5,527 nt of DNA from Candidatus Zixiibacteriota bacterium (GTDB lineage Bacteria; Zixibacteria; MSB-5A5; GN15; FEB-12): contig DAOWMZ010000160.1 in assembly GCA_030642845.1 (NCBI GenBank), positions 1 through 5,527 on the forward strand. Direction: 5' to 3'. Position numbers and translations under genes: made by a program. The notes below the pieces were generated by a model. The model did no database searches. It saw nothing but the letters and a program-made list of their open reading frames with translations, and was not told where the DNA came from. Positions 1-5,527 of this stretch are shown in pieces (within the stretch, counting starts at the first letter, position 1; every line of letters starts with the position of its first letter).

Positions 1-2
1 CT

Positions 3-269
3 GCTTTACAGGAAACAAAGGAAGAACGTCTTCAATATTTTAGAGCTGGCAAAAAACTGTATGATCTCCGAAGTAAAATTGCACATGGCGGAGAAATTAA
101 AATTGATAATGAAACAAATATTTGGAATGAGAAACTGGCATTACCAATAATTGCAAAAAAAAGTTGTGAGTTGCTTCGGAAAATTATTAAAGACAATTTA
201 CATCAAGGAGCGTCACCACAACATTTGAAACATGAATTTTGGGAAAAGCGTTATTTTATGATTCCATAG
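3..269 (+). CDS. C-terminal part of a HEPN-domain (Apea-like) protein, 5' end outside the window
   Basis: An open frame runs in from the left edge and stops at TAG 267-269, giving 88 residues. The fragment contains LYDLRSKIAHGG at residues 19-30, in which R23-x4-H28 matches the R-x4-6-H signature of HEPN domains. The hydrophobic and Gly-Gly context is what I associate with the Apea-like HEPN group. HEPN proteins with this motif are often metal-independent RNases in toxin, anti-phage or abortive-infection settings, but many Apea-like proteins have no proven function. A helical segment rich in K and L follows (residues 45-67), then a polar tail ending in WEKRYFMIP. The missing N-terminus may carry further domains. 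The fragment is about 33% GC by hand count, lower than the genes downstream, which fits an acquired gene. It is separated from the next gene by a 159-bp palindrome-rich gap and is probably not in its operon. Confidence 0.72.
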   Translation, partial: ALQETKEERLQYFRAGKKLYDLRSKIAHGGEIKIDNETNIWNEKLALPIIAKKSCELLRKIIKDNLHQGASPQHLKHEFWEKRYFMIP

Positions 270-330
270 TTTAGCGAGTATGGCAATTAAACATCATCAC
301 CCAACTCAACCTATGTATTGATTGCAGAAT

Positions 331-355
331 TTTGTATATATGTTATATTTACAAA
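331..355. repeat. Imperfect 25-bp palindrome, first operator-like site
   Basis: TTTGTATATATG (331-342) faces TATATTTACAAA (344-355) around a central T, with 10 of 12 base pairs matching. The outer TTTGTA/TACAAA arms are perfect. The left arm TTTGTATATAT recurs exactly at 397-407. Such a symmetric AT-rich site with TGTA/TACA ends could be bound by a dimeric repressor. No function is proven and no regulator gene is visible in the window. Confidence 0.5.
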
Positions 356-385
356 GATTAAAAGTGCCAATGGCACTGCATCTTT
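353..385. repeat. Nested hairpin with a perfect 15-bp palindrome at its core
   Basis: AGTGCCA (363-369) and TGGCACT (371-377) form a perfect inverted repeat around A370. Outside it, AAAGAT (353-358) and ATCTTT (380-385) form a second 6-bp stem separated by short internal loops (TTAA and GC). In RNA this could fold as a two-tier hairpin after the upstream HEPN gene. The right arm ends in a short TTTT rather than a long U-tract, so it is at best a weak terminator. As DNA it could be a protein-binding site. Confidence 0.5.
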
Positions 386-410
386 TGATGAGTTTCTTTG
401 TATATATAAT
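385..410 (+). promoter_or_regulatory. Candidate sigma-70-type promoter for the DUF4159 operon
   Basis: A perfect TATAAT lies at 405-410. No good -35 hexamer is present: TTGATG (385-390) matches 4 of 6 but leaves a 14-bp spacer, while TTTTGA (383-388) gives a 16-bp spacer but matches only 3 of 6. Transcription would begin near 416-418, leaving a leader of about 12 bases that still includes GAGG at 419-422. AT-rich sequence produces TATAAT easily by chance, and FCB bacteria may use different consensus elements, so the call is tentative. Confidence 0.3.
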
Positions 411-417
411 ATATACA
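399..417. repeat. Perfect 19-bp palindrome overlapping a -10 box
   Basis: TGTATATATAATATATACA is a perfect inverted repeat, 9 bp on each side of A408. It contains TATAAT at 405-410 and ends 11 bp before the chosen start codon of the DUF4159 gene. Binding of a dimeric regulator here would block the -10 region and the ribosome-binding site together. The site shares TTTGTATATAT (397-407) with the imperfect palindrome at 331-355, about six helical turns upstream. The regulatory role is inference. Confidence 0.55.
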
Positions 418-418
418 T

Positions 419-422
419 GAGG
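419..422 (+). promoter_or_regulatory. Ribosome-binding site deciding the DUF4159 start at 429
   Basis: GAGG sits six bases before ATG 429-431. The alternative in-frame ATG at 417 has only the AT-rich palindrome upstream, and the TTG at 318 has no purine-rich element. Spacing and sequence therefore favour 429. Confidence 0.5.
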
Positions 423-428
423 ATAGGT

Positions 429-1238
429 ATGTTTAGGTCGATCTTAAAAAGTATTTACAGTTCACAAATAAGGGGCAGATGTGGACAGGCTAAGCCTGCT
501 TTATTGCCGCCCACTAGTTCTATATTCTTAACTCTAATAATCTGTTTATTAATACCGCTGGCGACGTTCGCCCAGCGTCCCAGTCGGCAGGATATACCGA
601 CAAACAGAGCTTTTGCTATGCAGGAACAGGATAATCCCGATCCTTCGGCAGTCAAAGTTGCCCGTCTGCATTATTCCGGCGGGGGAGACTGGTATTGGGG
701 AAGTTCGGCTATTCCAAATTTCCTGCAATTTACAGCCGAGAATACAGATTTTAATATTGATACCAAAGAATATACAGTTACCATAACCGATCCTGATCTG
801 TTTAAATATCCCTTTCTTTTTGCTACCGGACATGGAGTTATCAGTTTTAGTGCCGATGAAAAAGAACGGCTCAGACGCTACTTAGAGGGTGGGGGATTTC
901 TGTTTGTAAATGATTCTTATGGGATGGAAGGCAGTTTCAAAAGAGAAGTGGCAGAGTTATTCCCTGAAAGAGAACTGGTTCAGTTACCCTATGATCATGA
1001 GTTATACCACTCTTTTTATGATTTCCCAAACGGCCCCCCAAAAATTCATGAACATGACAAAAAAGCTCCTCGTGGATGGGCGATTGTGTTGAACGGACGA
1101 GTGGTTTTGTATTTTCTGGTGGAATCTGATATTGGTGATGGCTGGGAAGATCCCCAGGTTCATAATGATCCGGATGATTTAAGAGAACAGGCGTTCAGGA
1201 TGGGATTGAACATTCTGACATACTCCCTGTTATATTAG
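429..1238 (+). CDS. Exported DUF4159-family protein
   Basis: The product is 269 residues if translation starts at ATG 429. An unusually long, basic n-region of about 31 residues precedes a hydrophobic stretch (32-48, ending LATFA), with likely signal-peptidase cleavage before QRPSR. Residues 75-269 match DUF4159: KVARLHYSGGGDWYW, KYPFLFATGHG (GHG at 134-136), RRYLEGGGFLFVND (150-162), HSFYDFPNG (194-202), KIHEHD (205-210), ESDIGDGWEDP (232-242) and VHND (244-247). The family is regarded as having a class-I glutamine-amidotransferase/flavodoxin-like fold and occurs in MoxR/DUF58/BatA envelope clusters. Its activity is unknown. The mature region has no cysteine, so a Cys-nucleophile amidotransferase mechanism is unlikely, and the conserved His and Asp residues may instead bind a ligand or metal. 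This is probably the first gene of the operon; the next gene lies 86 bp downstream on the same strand. The family call is firm, the start less so. Confidence 0.9.
   Translation: MFRSILKSIYSSQIRGRCGQAKPALLPPTSSIFLTLIICLLIPLATFAQRPSRQDIPTNRAFAMQEQDNPDPSAVKVARLHYSGGGDWYWGSSAIPNFLQFTAENTDFNIDTKEYTVTITDPDLFKYPFLFATGHGVISFSADEKERLRRYLEGGGFLFVNDSYGMEGSFKREVAELFPERELVQLPYDHELYHSFYDFPNGPPKIHEHDKKAPRGWAIVLNGRVVLYFLVESDIGDGWEDPQVHNDPDDLREQAFRMGLNILTYSLLY
486..498. repeat. GC-rich 13-bp palindrome inside the signal-peptide n-region
   Basis: CAGGCT (486-491) and AGCCTG (493-498) form a perfect inverted repeat around A492. GTGG (481-484) and CCAC (511-514) could close an outer stem. It lies in the stretch encoding the unusually long basic n-region of the DUF4159 protein and is more GC-rich than its surroundings. 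It resembles a small REP-type element, but only one copy is visible, so this is not established. Confidence 0.35.
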
Positions 1239-1250
1239 TACATATTTTAC

Positions 1251-1271
1251 CTGCCTGTTTTTTATCGGCAG
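1251..1271. repeat. Weak hairpin in the DUF4159-DUF4175 gap
   Basis: CTGCC (1251-1255) and GGCAG (1267-1271) can form a 5-bp stem with an 11-base, T-rich loop, 12 bp after the TAG stop of the DUF4159 gene. The T-run lies in the loop and not after the stem, so it does not look like an intrinsic terminator. It could slow transcription or protect RNA ends in an operon, or be chance. Confidence 0.25.
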
Positions 1272-1276
1272 TCGAT

Positions 1277-1288
1277 ATATAATTATAT
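1277..1288 (+). promoter_or_regulatory. Candidate internal -10 element before the DUF4175-like gene
   Basis: ATATAATTATAT (1277-1288) is a perfect 12-bp palindrome containing TATAAT at 1278-1283. No convincing -35 hexamer is found 16-18 bp upstream. If active, it would give the large scaffold gene and the TPR gene transcription independent of the DUF4159 gene. The evidence is the -10 match alone. Confidence 0.22.
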
Positions 1289-1310
1289 GAGAAGTGTTAA
1301 TCCATTTCCG

Positions 1311-1320
1311 GGATAGGCGG
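1311..1320 (+). promoter_or_regulatory. Likely ribosome-binding site of the DUF4175-like gene
   Basis: GGATAGGCGG lies four bases before ATG 1325. It is purine-rich but a poor match to AGGAGG. The same heptamer GGATAGG occurs at 421-427, just before the DUF4159 start codon. Confidence 0.35.
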
Positions 1321-1324
1321 CAAC

Positions 1325-4300
1325 ATGGCAACAATAGACTCAACTCATGCGCTGTTACAAAGACTAAAAAACATATTGTTAAAACAGAGACTGGTTATTT
1401 TTTCAGCCGGTCTGCTTTTAACAATTGCGGTTTTTGTCTTAATAGGAATAGGTTTATCACTCCTCGCAAATATAATCATTCTCCCCGTATGGCTAAAGGT
1501 AGCTATGCTACTTTTATTTGGGGGGATTACGGTTCTGATTTTCGGTAGATATGCAATCGCACGTCTATTTGGTGGTTCGGTTGACAAAGTAGCTATCCGG
1601 CTTGAAGAGAAAAATCCGGAACTCAAAGGAAGACTTGTTGCGGCAATACAATTTTCCCGTCAGAAATCTCATAAGGGATTTTCCGGTGAACTGATCGAAG
1701 CCACTTTTAAACAAGCATTGGAAAAAGCACAGAAAGTTAATTTTAATCAGGCCATTTCATTTTATCCTCTGCTTAAACAGGGTAAATTATTTGCTGTAAC
1801 GGCAATATTGGCAATAGTCATGCTTTCGGCATTACCTGGTCTGTTTTCTTATTCCTACGAAGTCTTCTCTAATCCTACTACCGAAATATCTCCTCCATTG
1901 GGATATGTTGTGATCCCATCTCCGAGTGATACCGAATGGGTGAAGTATAAAGATATTGAAATCGGTGCTGCTATTTTTGGAGATGAGTTACCATCTAAAG
2001 TTACTATCCACCATCGTCTGGTTGGAGGTAACTGGCAGCAATCGGAGATAGATTTACGAAAGGCGAGAATAGTATCCAGCGAGAATGGCGACTCGGTTAA
2101 TTGTACTATAAAACTCCGACAGATAAACCGATCGTTTGATTATTATGTTAAAGCGGGTCGAGTAACGACTGAAATACAAAAAATCGATGTGGTTGATCGT
2201 CCGAGAGTAAACGGAATCAAGCTTTCACTCTTTTATCCCAAATATACCGAACTTTCACCAACAGTGATCGATGAAAACAATGGCTCATTCTCGGCTATCT
2301 ATGGAACACGGGTTAATATGTCAATTGAGACAAACCTTTCAGTGGAACAGGCTTTTATAGTCTATGATGATTCCAGCAGTGTTCCCTTTAAAATCAAAGG
2401 TAGAAAAATTGAGACCTCTTTAATAGTTGAGGAATCCCAGTCTTATTATATCCGCCTGATTGATCATCTTGGTGAACTGAATCCGGACCCGATTGAGTAT
2501 TATATCACATCCATTCCGGATGAGTACCCCTCGGTTGATGTTATCCGTCCGGGATTTGATGTTAACCTTACCGATGAGATGATACTCCCTTTACTTGTCA
2601 GGATTTTCGATGATTTCGGATTTTCATCACTCGTTATGAAATATACCATTGTGTCCCAGGGAACCCCTTCTGAGGAGCATGTGGCAGTCCTTCATTATCC
2701 TGATCGCATTAAAACCGAAGGGGACATTGAGCTCAATTGGGATATGGATAAGTTAAATTTCTACCCGGGTGATTATGTCCTTTATTATTTTGAAGTGGCT
2801 GATAATGATGTCATCTCGGGACCCAAAATTACAAAGTCACGCCAGTATATTGCGCGGCTTCCATCACTGGAAGAGATCATTGCCGAAACCGAAGGAAGAA
2901 GTGCTCAAAGAATTACCCGGACGGCAAAACTATTACAACAGGGAAAAGATATCTCTGAGCGATTTAAGGATATGGCTCGCAAGATTCAGGCACAGAATAA
3001 GAATCTTCCTAAAACCGACTGGCAGCATCAGAAAGAGCTGGAAAACTTAGCTCACCAAAATGAAGAGTTAGTCAAAAATATAGAAAAGCTAGCAGAAGAG
3101 ATGGACAAGTCGGTTGAGAAGTTAGCTGAAAATGCTATGATGAGCCGCAAGATTATGGAAAAGATGCAGCAAATTCAAAAACTTTTTGAAGATGTTGCTA
3201 CTCCGGAAATGAAAGAAGCCCAGCGAAAGCTGATGGAAGCATTAAAGGAGATGGATCAGCAGAAGATTCAGGAAGCGATGAAAGAATTCCAGATGTCTCA
3301 GGATGAACTGCTGAAACGACTGGAACGTACACTGGCTCTATTAAAAAAGATGCAGTTAGAACAGAAGATGGAAGCTATGGTGCGCAAAGCCGAACAGCTT
3401 CTCAAAGATCAGCAGGATATAAATCAGAAAACAGATTCATCTTCAAAAGCTGAGCTCCCGTCACTGAGTCCCAAAGAAGAAAATATCAAGAAAGGGCTTG
3501 AAGCCCTTAAAAAAGAGGTCAGCGACCTTGAGAAACTTATGACCGAAGCGGAAATGCAGGACTCTCCCGAAGCTCAGAAATTTGCTGAAGCCCTGAAGAA
3601 TACCGATGCCGAAAAAGATATGCAGCAAATGGCTCAGAAACTTAATCAGCAGGAACAACAACAGGCTTCTGATGAAGGTAAAAAAGCAGCCAGTAAATTA
3701 GCATCTATGCTCGATGAAATGCAGCAGCAATTGCTGGCACTTACTAAAGGGAATGAAGATGAAATAAAAAGAGCTTTGAAAATGGCTCTGGATGATGCCA
3801 ATTATCTATCCAAAAGTCAGGAAGAGCTGCTTAAGACAGCAGCTCAAATGGATCCTAAATCAGTATTGCAGAGGGAAATGGCAACTGTTCAAAAAGATCT
3901 TGAGACAGCCTGCTCCGGGTTGAAAAACAGAATCGACAAACTTGGCAAGGAATCACCGTTTATAGCTTCGGAGCTTGATAAGCTAATTCGGGAAGCTACC
4001 CAACAGATGGATCTTGCATCGAAATGCCTTTCTGAAAAAAAGACAGCTAATGCCTGCCGTTCACAACGGGAAGCTATGGCTGCTCTTAATAAGGCATCAG
4101 TTCGTTTGATGGAATCACTTAACAATCAGAAACAGTGCGACAAAGGAAGCAATTGCGATAAGAATATGTCCAAGCTGGAATCGATGTGCAATAAGCAGAA
4201 CAAATTAAACCAACAGACAAAACAGCAATGTAATAAGCCTTCCTTCAATCCATCCGCCCAACCTCAGGCATCACGCGATGGTCTTCAACGCTTAGCAGCT

Positions 4301-4744
4301 GAGCAGGAATCAATACGGAAGTCGGTGCAGCAATTGGCTGATGAGTTCGGCGGGTCGCGCCAAATTCTGGGACGACTCGAAGATATTGCCGATGAAATGA
4401 AAAAAGTCGAAGAAGATCTTGCCGATGGTGAAGTTGGTCCGGAAACAATGGAACGTCAGTTGCAGATTTATTCCCGTATGCTTCAGGCTTCGAGATCACT
4501 TCAGCGAAAAGATTTCACTGAACAGAGAAAAGCCAACAGTGCTGCCGATCAGTTGTTTACTATTCCTCCGGATCTCCCGCAGGAACTTCTCAATGATCGC
4601 ATCAAACTGGAAGACCGCCTTCGCAAATATCTTGGCGGGAAATATCCTCCTCAATACGAAGAACAGATCAAGGCATATTTTAAGGCTTTGCTGCAATCCG
4701 AAGCTCAGCTTAACACCAATACAGCAAGAGAAATAAACCAATGA
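1325..4744 (+). CDS. Giant membrane-anchored periplasmic coiled-coil protein, DUF4175-like
   Basis: The product has 1139 residues. Membrane helices lie at about 24-46, 53-73 and 155-175; the basic segment between the second and third should be cytoplasmic, placing residues 176-1139 in the periplasm. Residues 185-510 are beta-rich and Ig-like, with PPLGYVVIPSPSDTEWVKY near the start, LIDHLGELNPDPIEYYI (378-394) and DDFGF (429-433), which I recognise from DUF4175-type proteins. From about 515 to 1095 the chain is almost entirely Lys/Glu/Gln/Met-rich coiled coil. It includes LKRLERTLALLKKMQ (near 663-677), a family-like segment, and a Q-rich stretch around 775-785. Seven of its eight cysteines fall at 863, 901, 911, 938, 944, 955 and 969. 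The C-terminus has YPPQYEEQIKAYFKALL (from 1107), typical of this group. It probably acts as an envelope scaffold beside MoxR/BatA-type proteins; its biochemical role is unknown. The stop overlaps the next start as ATGA. The assignment rests on architecture and motifs, and low-complexity sequence limits it. Confidence 0.82.
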   Translation: MATIDSTHALLQRLKNILLKQRLVIFSAGLLLTIAVFVLIGIGLSLLANIIILPVWLKVAMLLLFGGITVLIFGRYAIARLFGGSVDKVAIRLEEKNPELKGRLVAAIQFSRQKSHKGFSGELIEATFKQALEKAQKVNFNQAISFYPLLKQGKLFAVTAILAIVMLSALPGLFSYSYEVFSNPTTEISPPLGYVVIPSPSDTEWVKYKDIEIGAAIFGDELPSKVTIHHRLVGGNWQQSEIDLRKARIVSSENGDSVNCTIKLRQINRSFDYYVKAGRVTTEIQKIDVVDRPRVNGIKLSLFYPKYTELSPTVIDENNGSFSAIYGTRVNMSIETNLSVEQAFIVYDDSSSVPFKIKGRKIETSLIVEESQSYYIRLIDHLGELNPDPIEYYITSIPDEYPSVDVIRPGFDVNLTDEMILPLLVRIFDDFGFSSLVMKYTIVSQGTPSEEHVAVLHYPDRIKTEGDIELNWDMDKLNFYPGDYVLYYFEVADNDVISGPKITKSRQYIARLPSLEEIIAETEGRSAQRITRTAKLLQQGKDISERFKDMARKIQAQNKNLPKTDWQHQKELENLAHQNEELVKNIEKLAEEMDKSVEKLAENAMMSRKIMEKMQQIQKLFEDVATPEMKEAQRKLMEALKEMDQQKIQEAMKEFQMSQDELLKRLERTLALLKKMQLEQKMEAMVRKAEQLLKDQQDINQKTDSSSKAELPSLSPKEENIKKGLEALKKEVSDLEKLMTEAEMQDSPEAQKFAEALKNTDAEKDMQQMAQKLNQQEQQQASDEGKKAASKLASMLDEMQQQLLALTKGNEDEIKRALKMALDDANYLSKSQEELLKTAAQMDPKSVLQREMATVQKDLETACSGLKNRIDKLGKESPFIASELDKLIREATQQMDLASKCLSEKKTANACRSQREAMAALNKASVRLMESLNNQKQCDKGSNCDKNMSKLESMCNKQNKLNQQTKQQCNKPSFNPSAQPQASRDGLQRLAAEQESIRKSVQQLADEFGGSRQILGRLEDIADEMKKVEEDLADGEVGPETMERQLQIYSRMLQASRSLQRKDFTEQRKANSAADQLFTIPPDLPQELLNDRIKLEDRLRKYLGGKYPPQYEEQIKAYFKALLQSEAQLNTNTAREINQ

Positions 4745-5527
4745 TCCGATACAGTATATTCCTGATGTTGTTATTTTTTCTGATAGCTCAACCCGCGGTT
4801 AAATCTGAAGAAGCACAAAAGAAACCACCTGCTGGATTTAAAAGGGTTCAACCGAATCAACAGCAAATTGATGATAACAGCAGGATTAAATTTGCCCGCG
4901 ATCTGATGCGTGAGAAAAATTTTGATGGGGCGGCTGCATTACTGGAAACAATATATGAAAGGCAGCCAGATAACAACTCTGTAATATACCTGCTCAGATC
5001 ATGTTACAACCAGTTGGGTTATTACACCAAAACTGAAATGATGACTAGAAGTATGGTTGAGGCTCACCCTGAGAGATATGTTAATCATCAATTTTTGGCT
5101 GAAGCGTTGGCTCGTCAGAATAAAACAGATGAAGCTTTGCAGTCATATCAAAGGGCTGTGGGAAAAGTTATTCGTGAAGATTCAACTCAGTATCTGAATA
5201 TTGTCAGAAGCATGTCTTCTCATGGATTCGAATCTGAGGCTATCAATTTGATCAAAGAGATCAGAACTCAAAAAAACGATCCAAAAGTATTATCGCTCGA
5301 AGCCGGTAAAATATCTGAAGCTACCCGTGATTACAAAACTGCAACTTTGGAATTCTTCTCAGCACTGGATGATACTTCGCGAGGTGGAGTGGAGGCTGAA
5401 GGACGACTTCTGAATCTATTGTCTAATGAAGAAGCTGCATCCGATGTTGAACAGGAATTATTAGCTCAGTCAGGAAATTCTCCCCGTTCAAAAGTAGCAA
5501 GGCTTCTTTCGGTTCACTATCTTAAAA
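4741..5527 (+). CDS. Exported TPR-repeat protein, 3' end outside the window
   Basis: The frame is open from ATG 4741 to the window edge (262 complete codons). A signal peptide is clear: MIRY, a hydrophobic core (about 5-16) and a likely cleavage site between residues 19 and 22, followed by a polar, proline-containing linker. Helical pairs with TPR spacing follow: about 47-78 (FARDLMREKNFDGAAALLETI, the pattern of helix A and helix B), 79-112, and 113-146 (LAEALARQNKTDEALQSYQRA, the best match). Less regular helical repeats continue to the edge. TPR proteins act as protein-binding adaptors, and export places it in the periplasm or at the outer membrane. The ATG overlaps the previous stop (ATGA 4741-4744) and only a weak AAGAG (4726-4730) precedes it, so translation is probably coupled to the scaffold gene. 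The TPR and signal calls are solid; the partner and process are inferred from context. Confidence 0.85.
   Translation, partial: MIRYSIFLMLLFFLIAQPAVKSEEAQKKPPAGFKRVQPNQQQIDDNSRIKFARDLMREKNFDGAAALLETIYERQPDNNSVIYLLRSCYNQLGYYTKTEMMTRSMVEAHPERYVNHQFLAEALARQNKTDEALQSYQRAVGKVIREDSTQYLNIVRSMSSHGFESEAINLIKEIRTQKNDPKVLSLEAGKISEATRDYKTATLEFFSALDDTSRGGVEAEGRLLNLLSNEEAASDVEQELLAQSGNSPRSKVARLLSVHYLK

Noticed and set aside
353..388. Intrinsic terminator for the HEPN gene
   Set aside because: The stem is interrupted by internal loops and is followed by TTTT then GATGAG, not a proper U-tract. It is kept only as a palindrome.
318..428. Extension of the DUF4159 frame upstream to a TTG at 318 or an ATG at 417
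   Set aside because: The extra residues run through the palindromic control region, have no signal-peptide character, and neither start has a Shine-Dalgarno site, whereas ATG 429 has GAGG at the right distance.
549..833. 94-residue reverse-strand frame within the DUF4159 gene
   Set aside because: It is antisense to a clearly conserved protein domain, and its translation shows no recognisable domain or start signal.
1294..1626. Overlapping frames on both strands at the start of the scaffold gene
   Set aside because: They are shadows of the 1139-residue reading frame, which has coherent membrane helices and family motifs.
3640..3670. CAG/CAA-rich stretch as a microsatellite or CRISPR-like repeat
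   Set aside because: It encodes a Gln-rich part of the coiled coil with irregular units and no spacers, so it is ordinary low-complexity coding sequence.
4245..4741. Several 80-105-residue frames on both strands near the 3' end of the scaffold gene
   Set aside because: They lie fully inside the scaffold gene, in frames with no domain, and the scaffold frame has a conserved C-terminal motif here.

Overview
The window looks like a piece of bacterial chromosome from a Gram-negative (diderm) lineage. Three of its four genes encode exported or membrane-anchored envelope proteins with typical signal sequences or membrane segments. Base composition is moderately AT-rich. The combination of a DUF4159 protein, a giant DUF4175-like membrane coiled-coil protein and a TPR protein recalls the MoxR/DUF58/BatA ('aerotolerance'-type) envelope clusters of the FCB superphylum, including Bacteroidetes, Gemmatimonadetes and candidate phyla such as Zixibacteria. 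The lineage is inferred from protein style only and is not secure. No rRNA, tRNA, CRISPR array or transposase is visible.

Layout. (1) Positions 3-269 hold the 3' end of a gene that begins before the window. The fragment carries an R-x4-H motif in the context LYDLRSKIAHGG, typical of Apea-like HEPN proteins. It is more AT-rich (about 33% GC by hand count) than what follows. (2) Positions 270-428 are non-coding and hold three palindromes in under 90 bp, the last covering a perfect TATAAT box. This is the likely control region of the downstream genes. (3) Positions 429-1238 encode a secreted DUF4159 protein. (4) An 86-bp gap has a weak hairpin and a second TATAAT. (5) Positions 1325-4744 encode a 1139-residue protein with three N-terminal membrane helices, Ig-like beta domains, a very long coiled-coil region with a cysteine cluster, and a conserved-looking C-terminal motif. 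(6) From 4741 to the window edge, overlapping by ATGA, begins an exported TPR protein.

The last three genes read the same way and probably form an operon building one periplasmic assembly: a membrane-anchored coiled-coil scaffold, a small globular partner with a class-I glutamine-amidotransferase-like fold, and a TPR adaptor. In related clusters these sit with a MoxR AAA+ ATPase, a DUF58 protein and VWA/BatA proteins. None of those is inside this window, and the gene just upstream is an unrelated HEPN protein, so the operon appears to start at the DUF4159 gene. The biochemical role of these clusters is not established. The least explained features are the palindromic control region and the cysteine cluster of the large protein.
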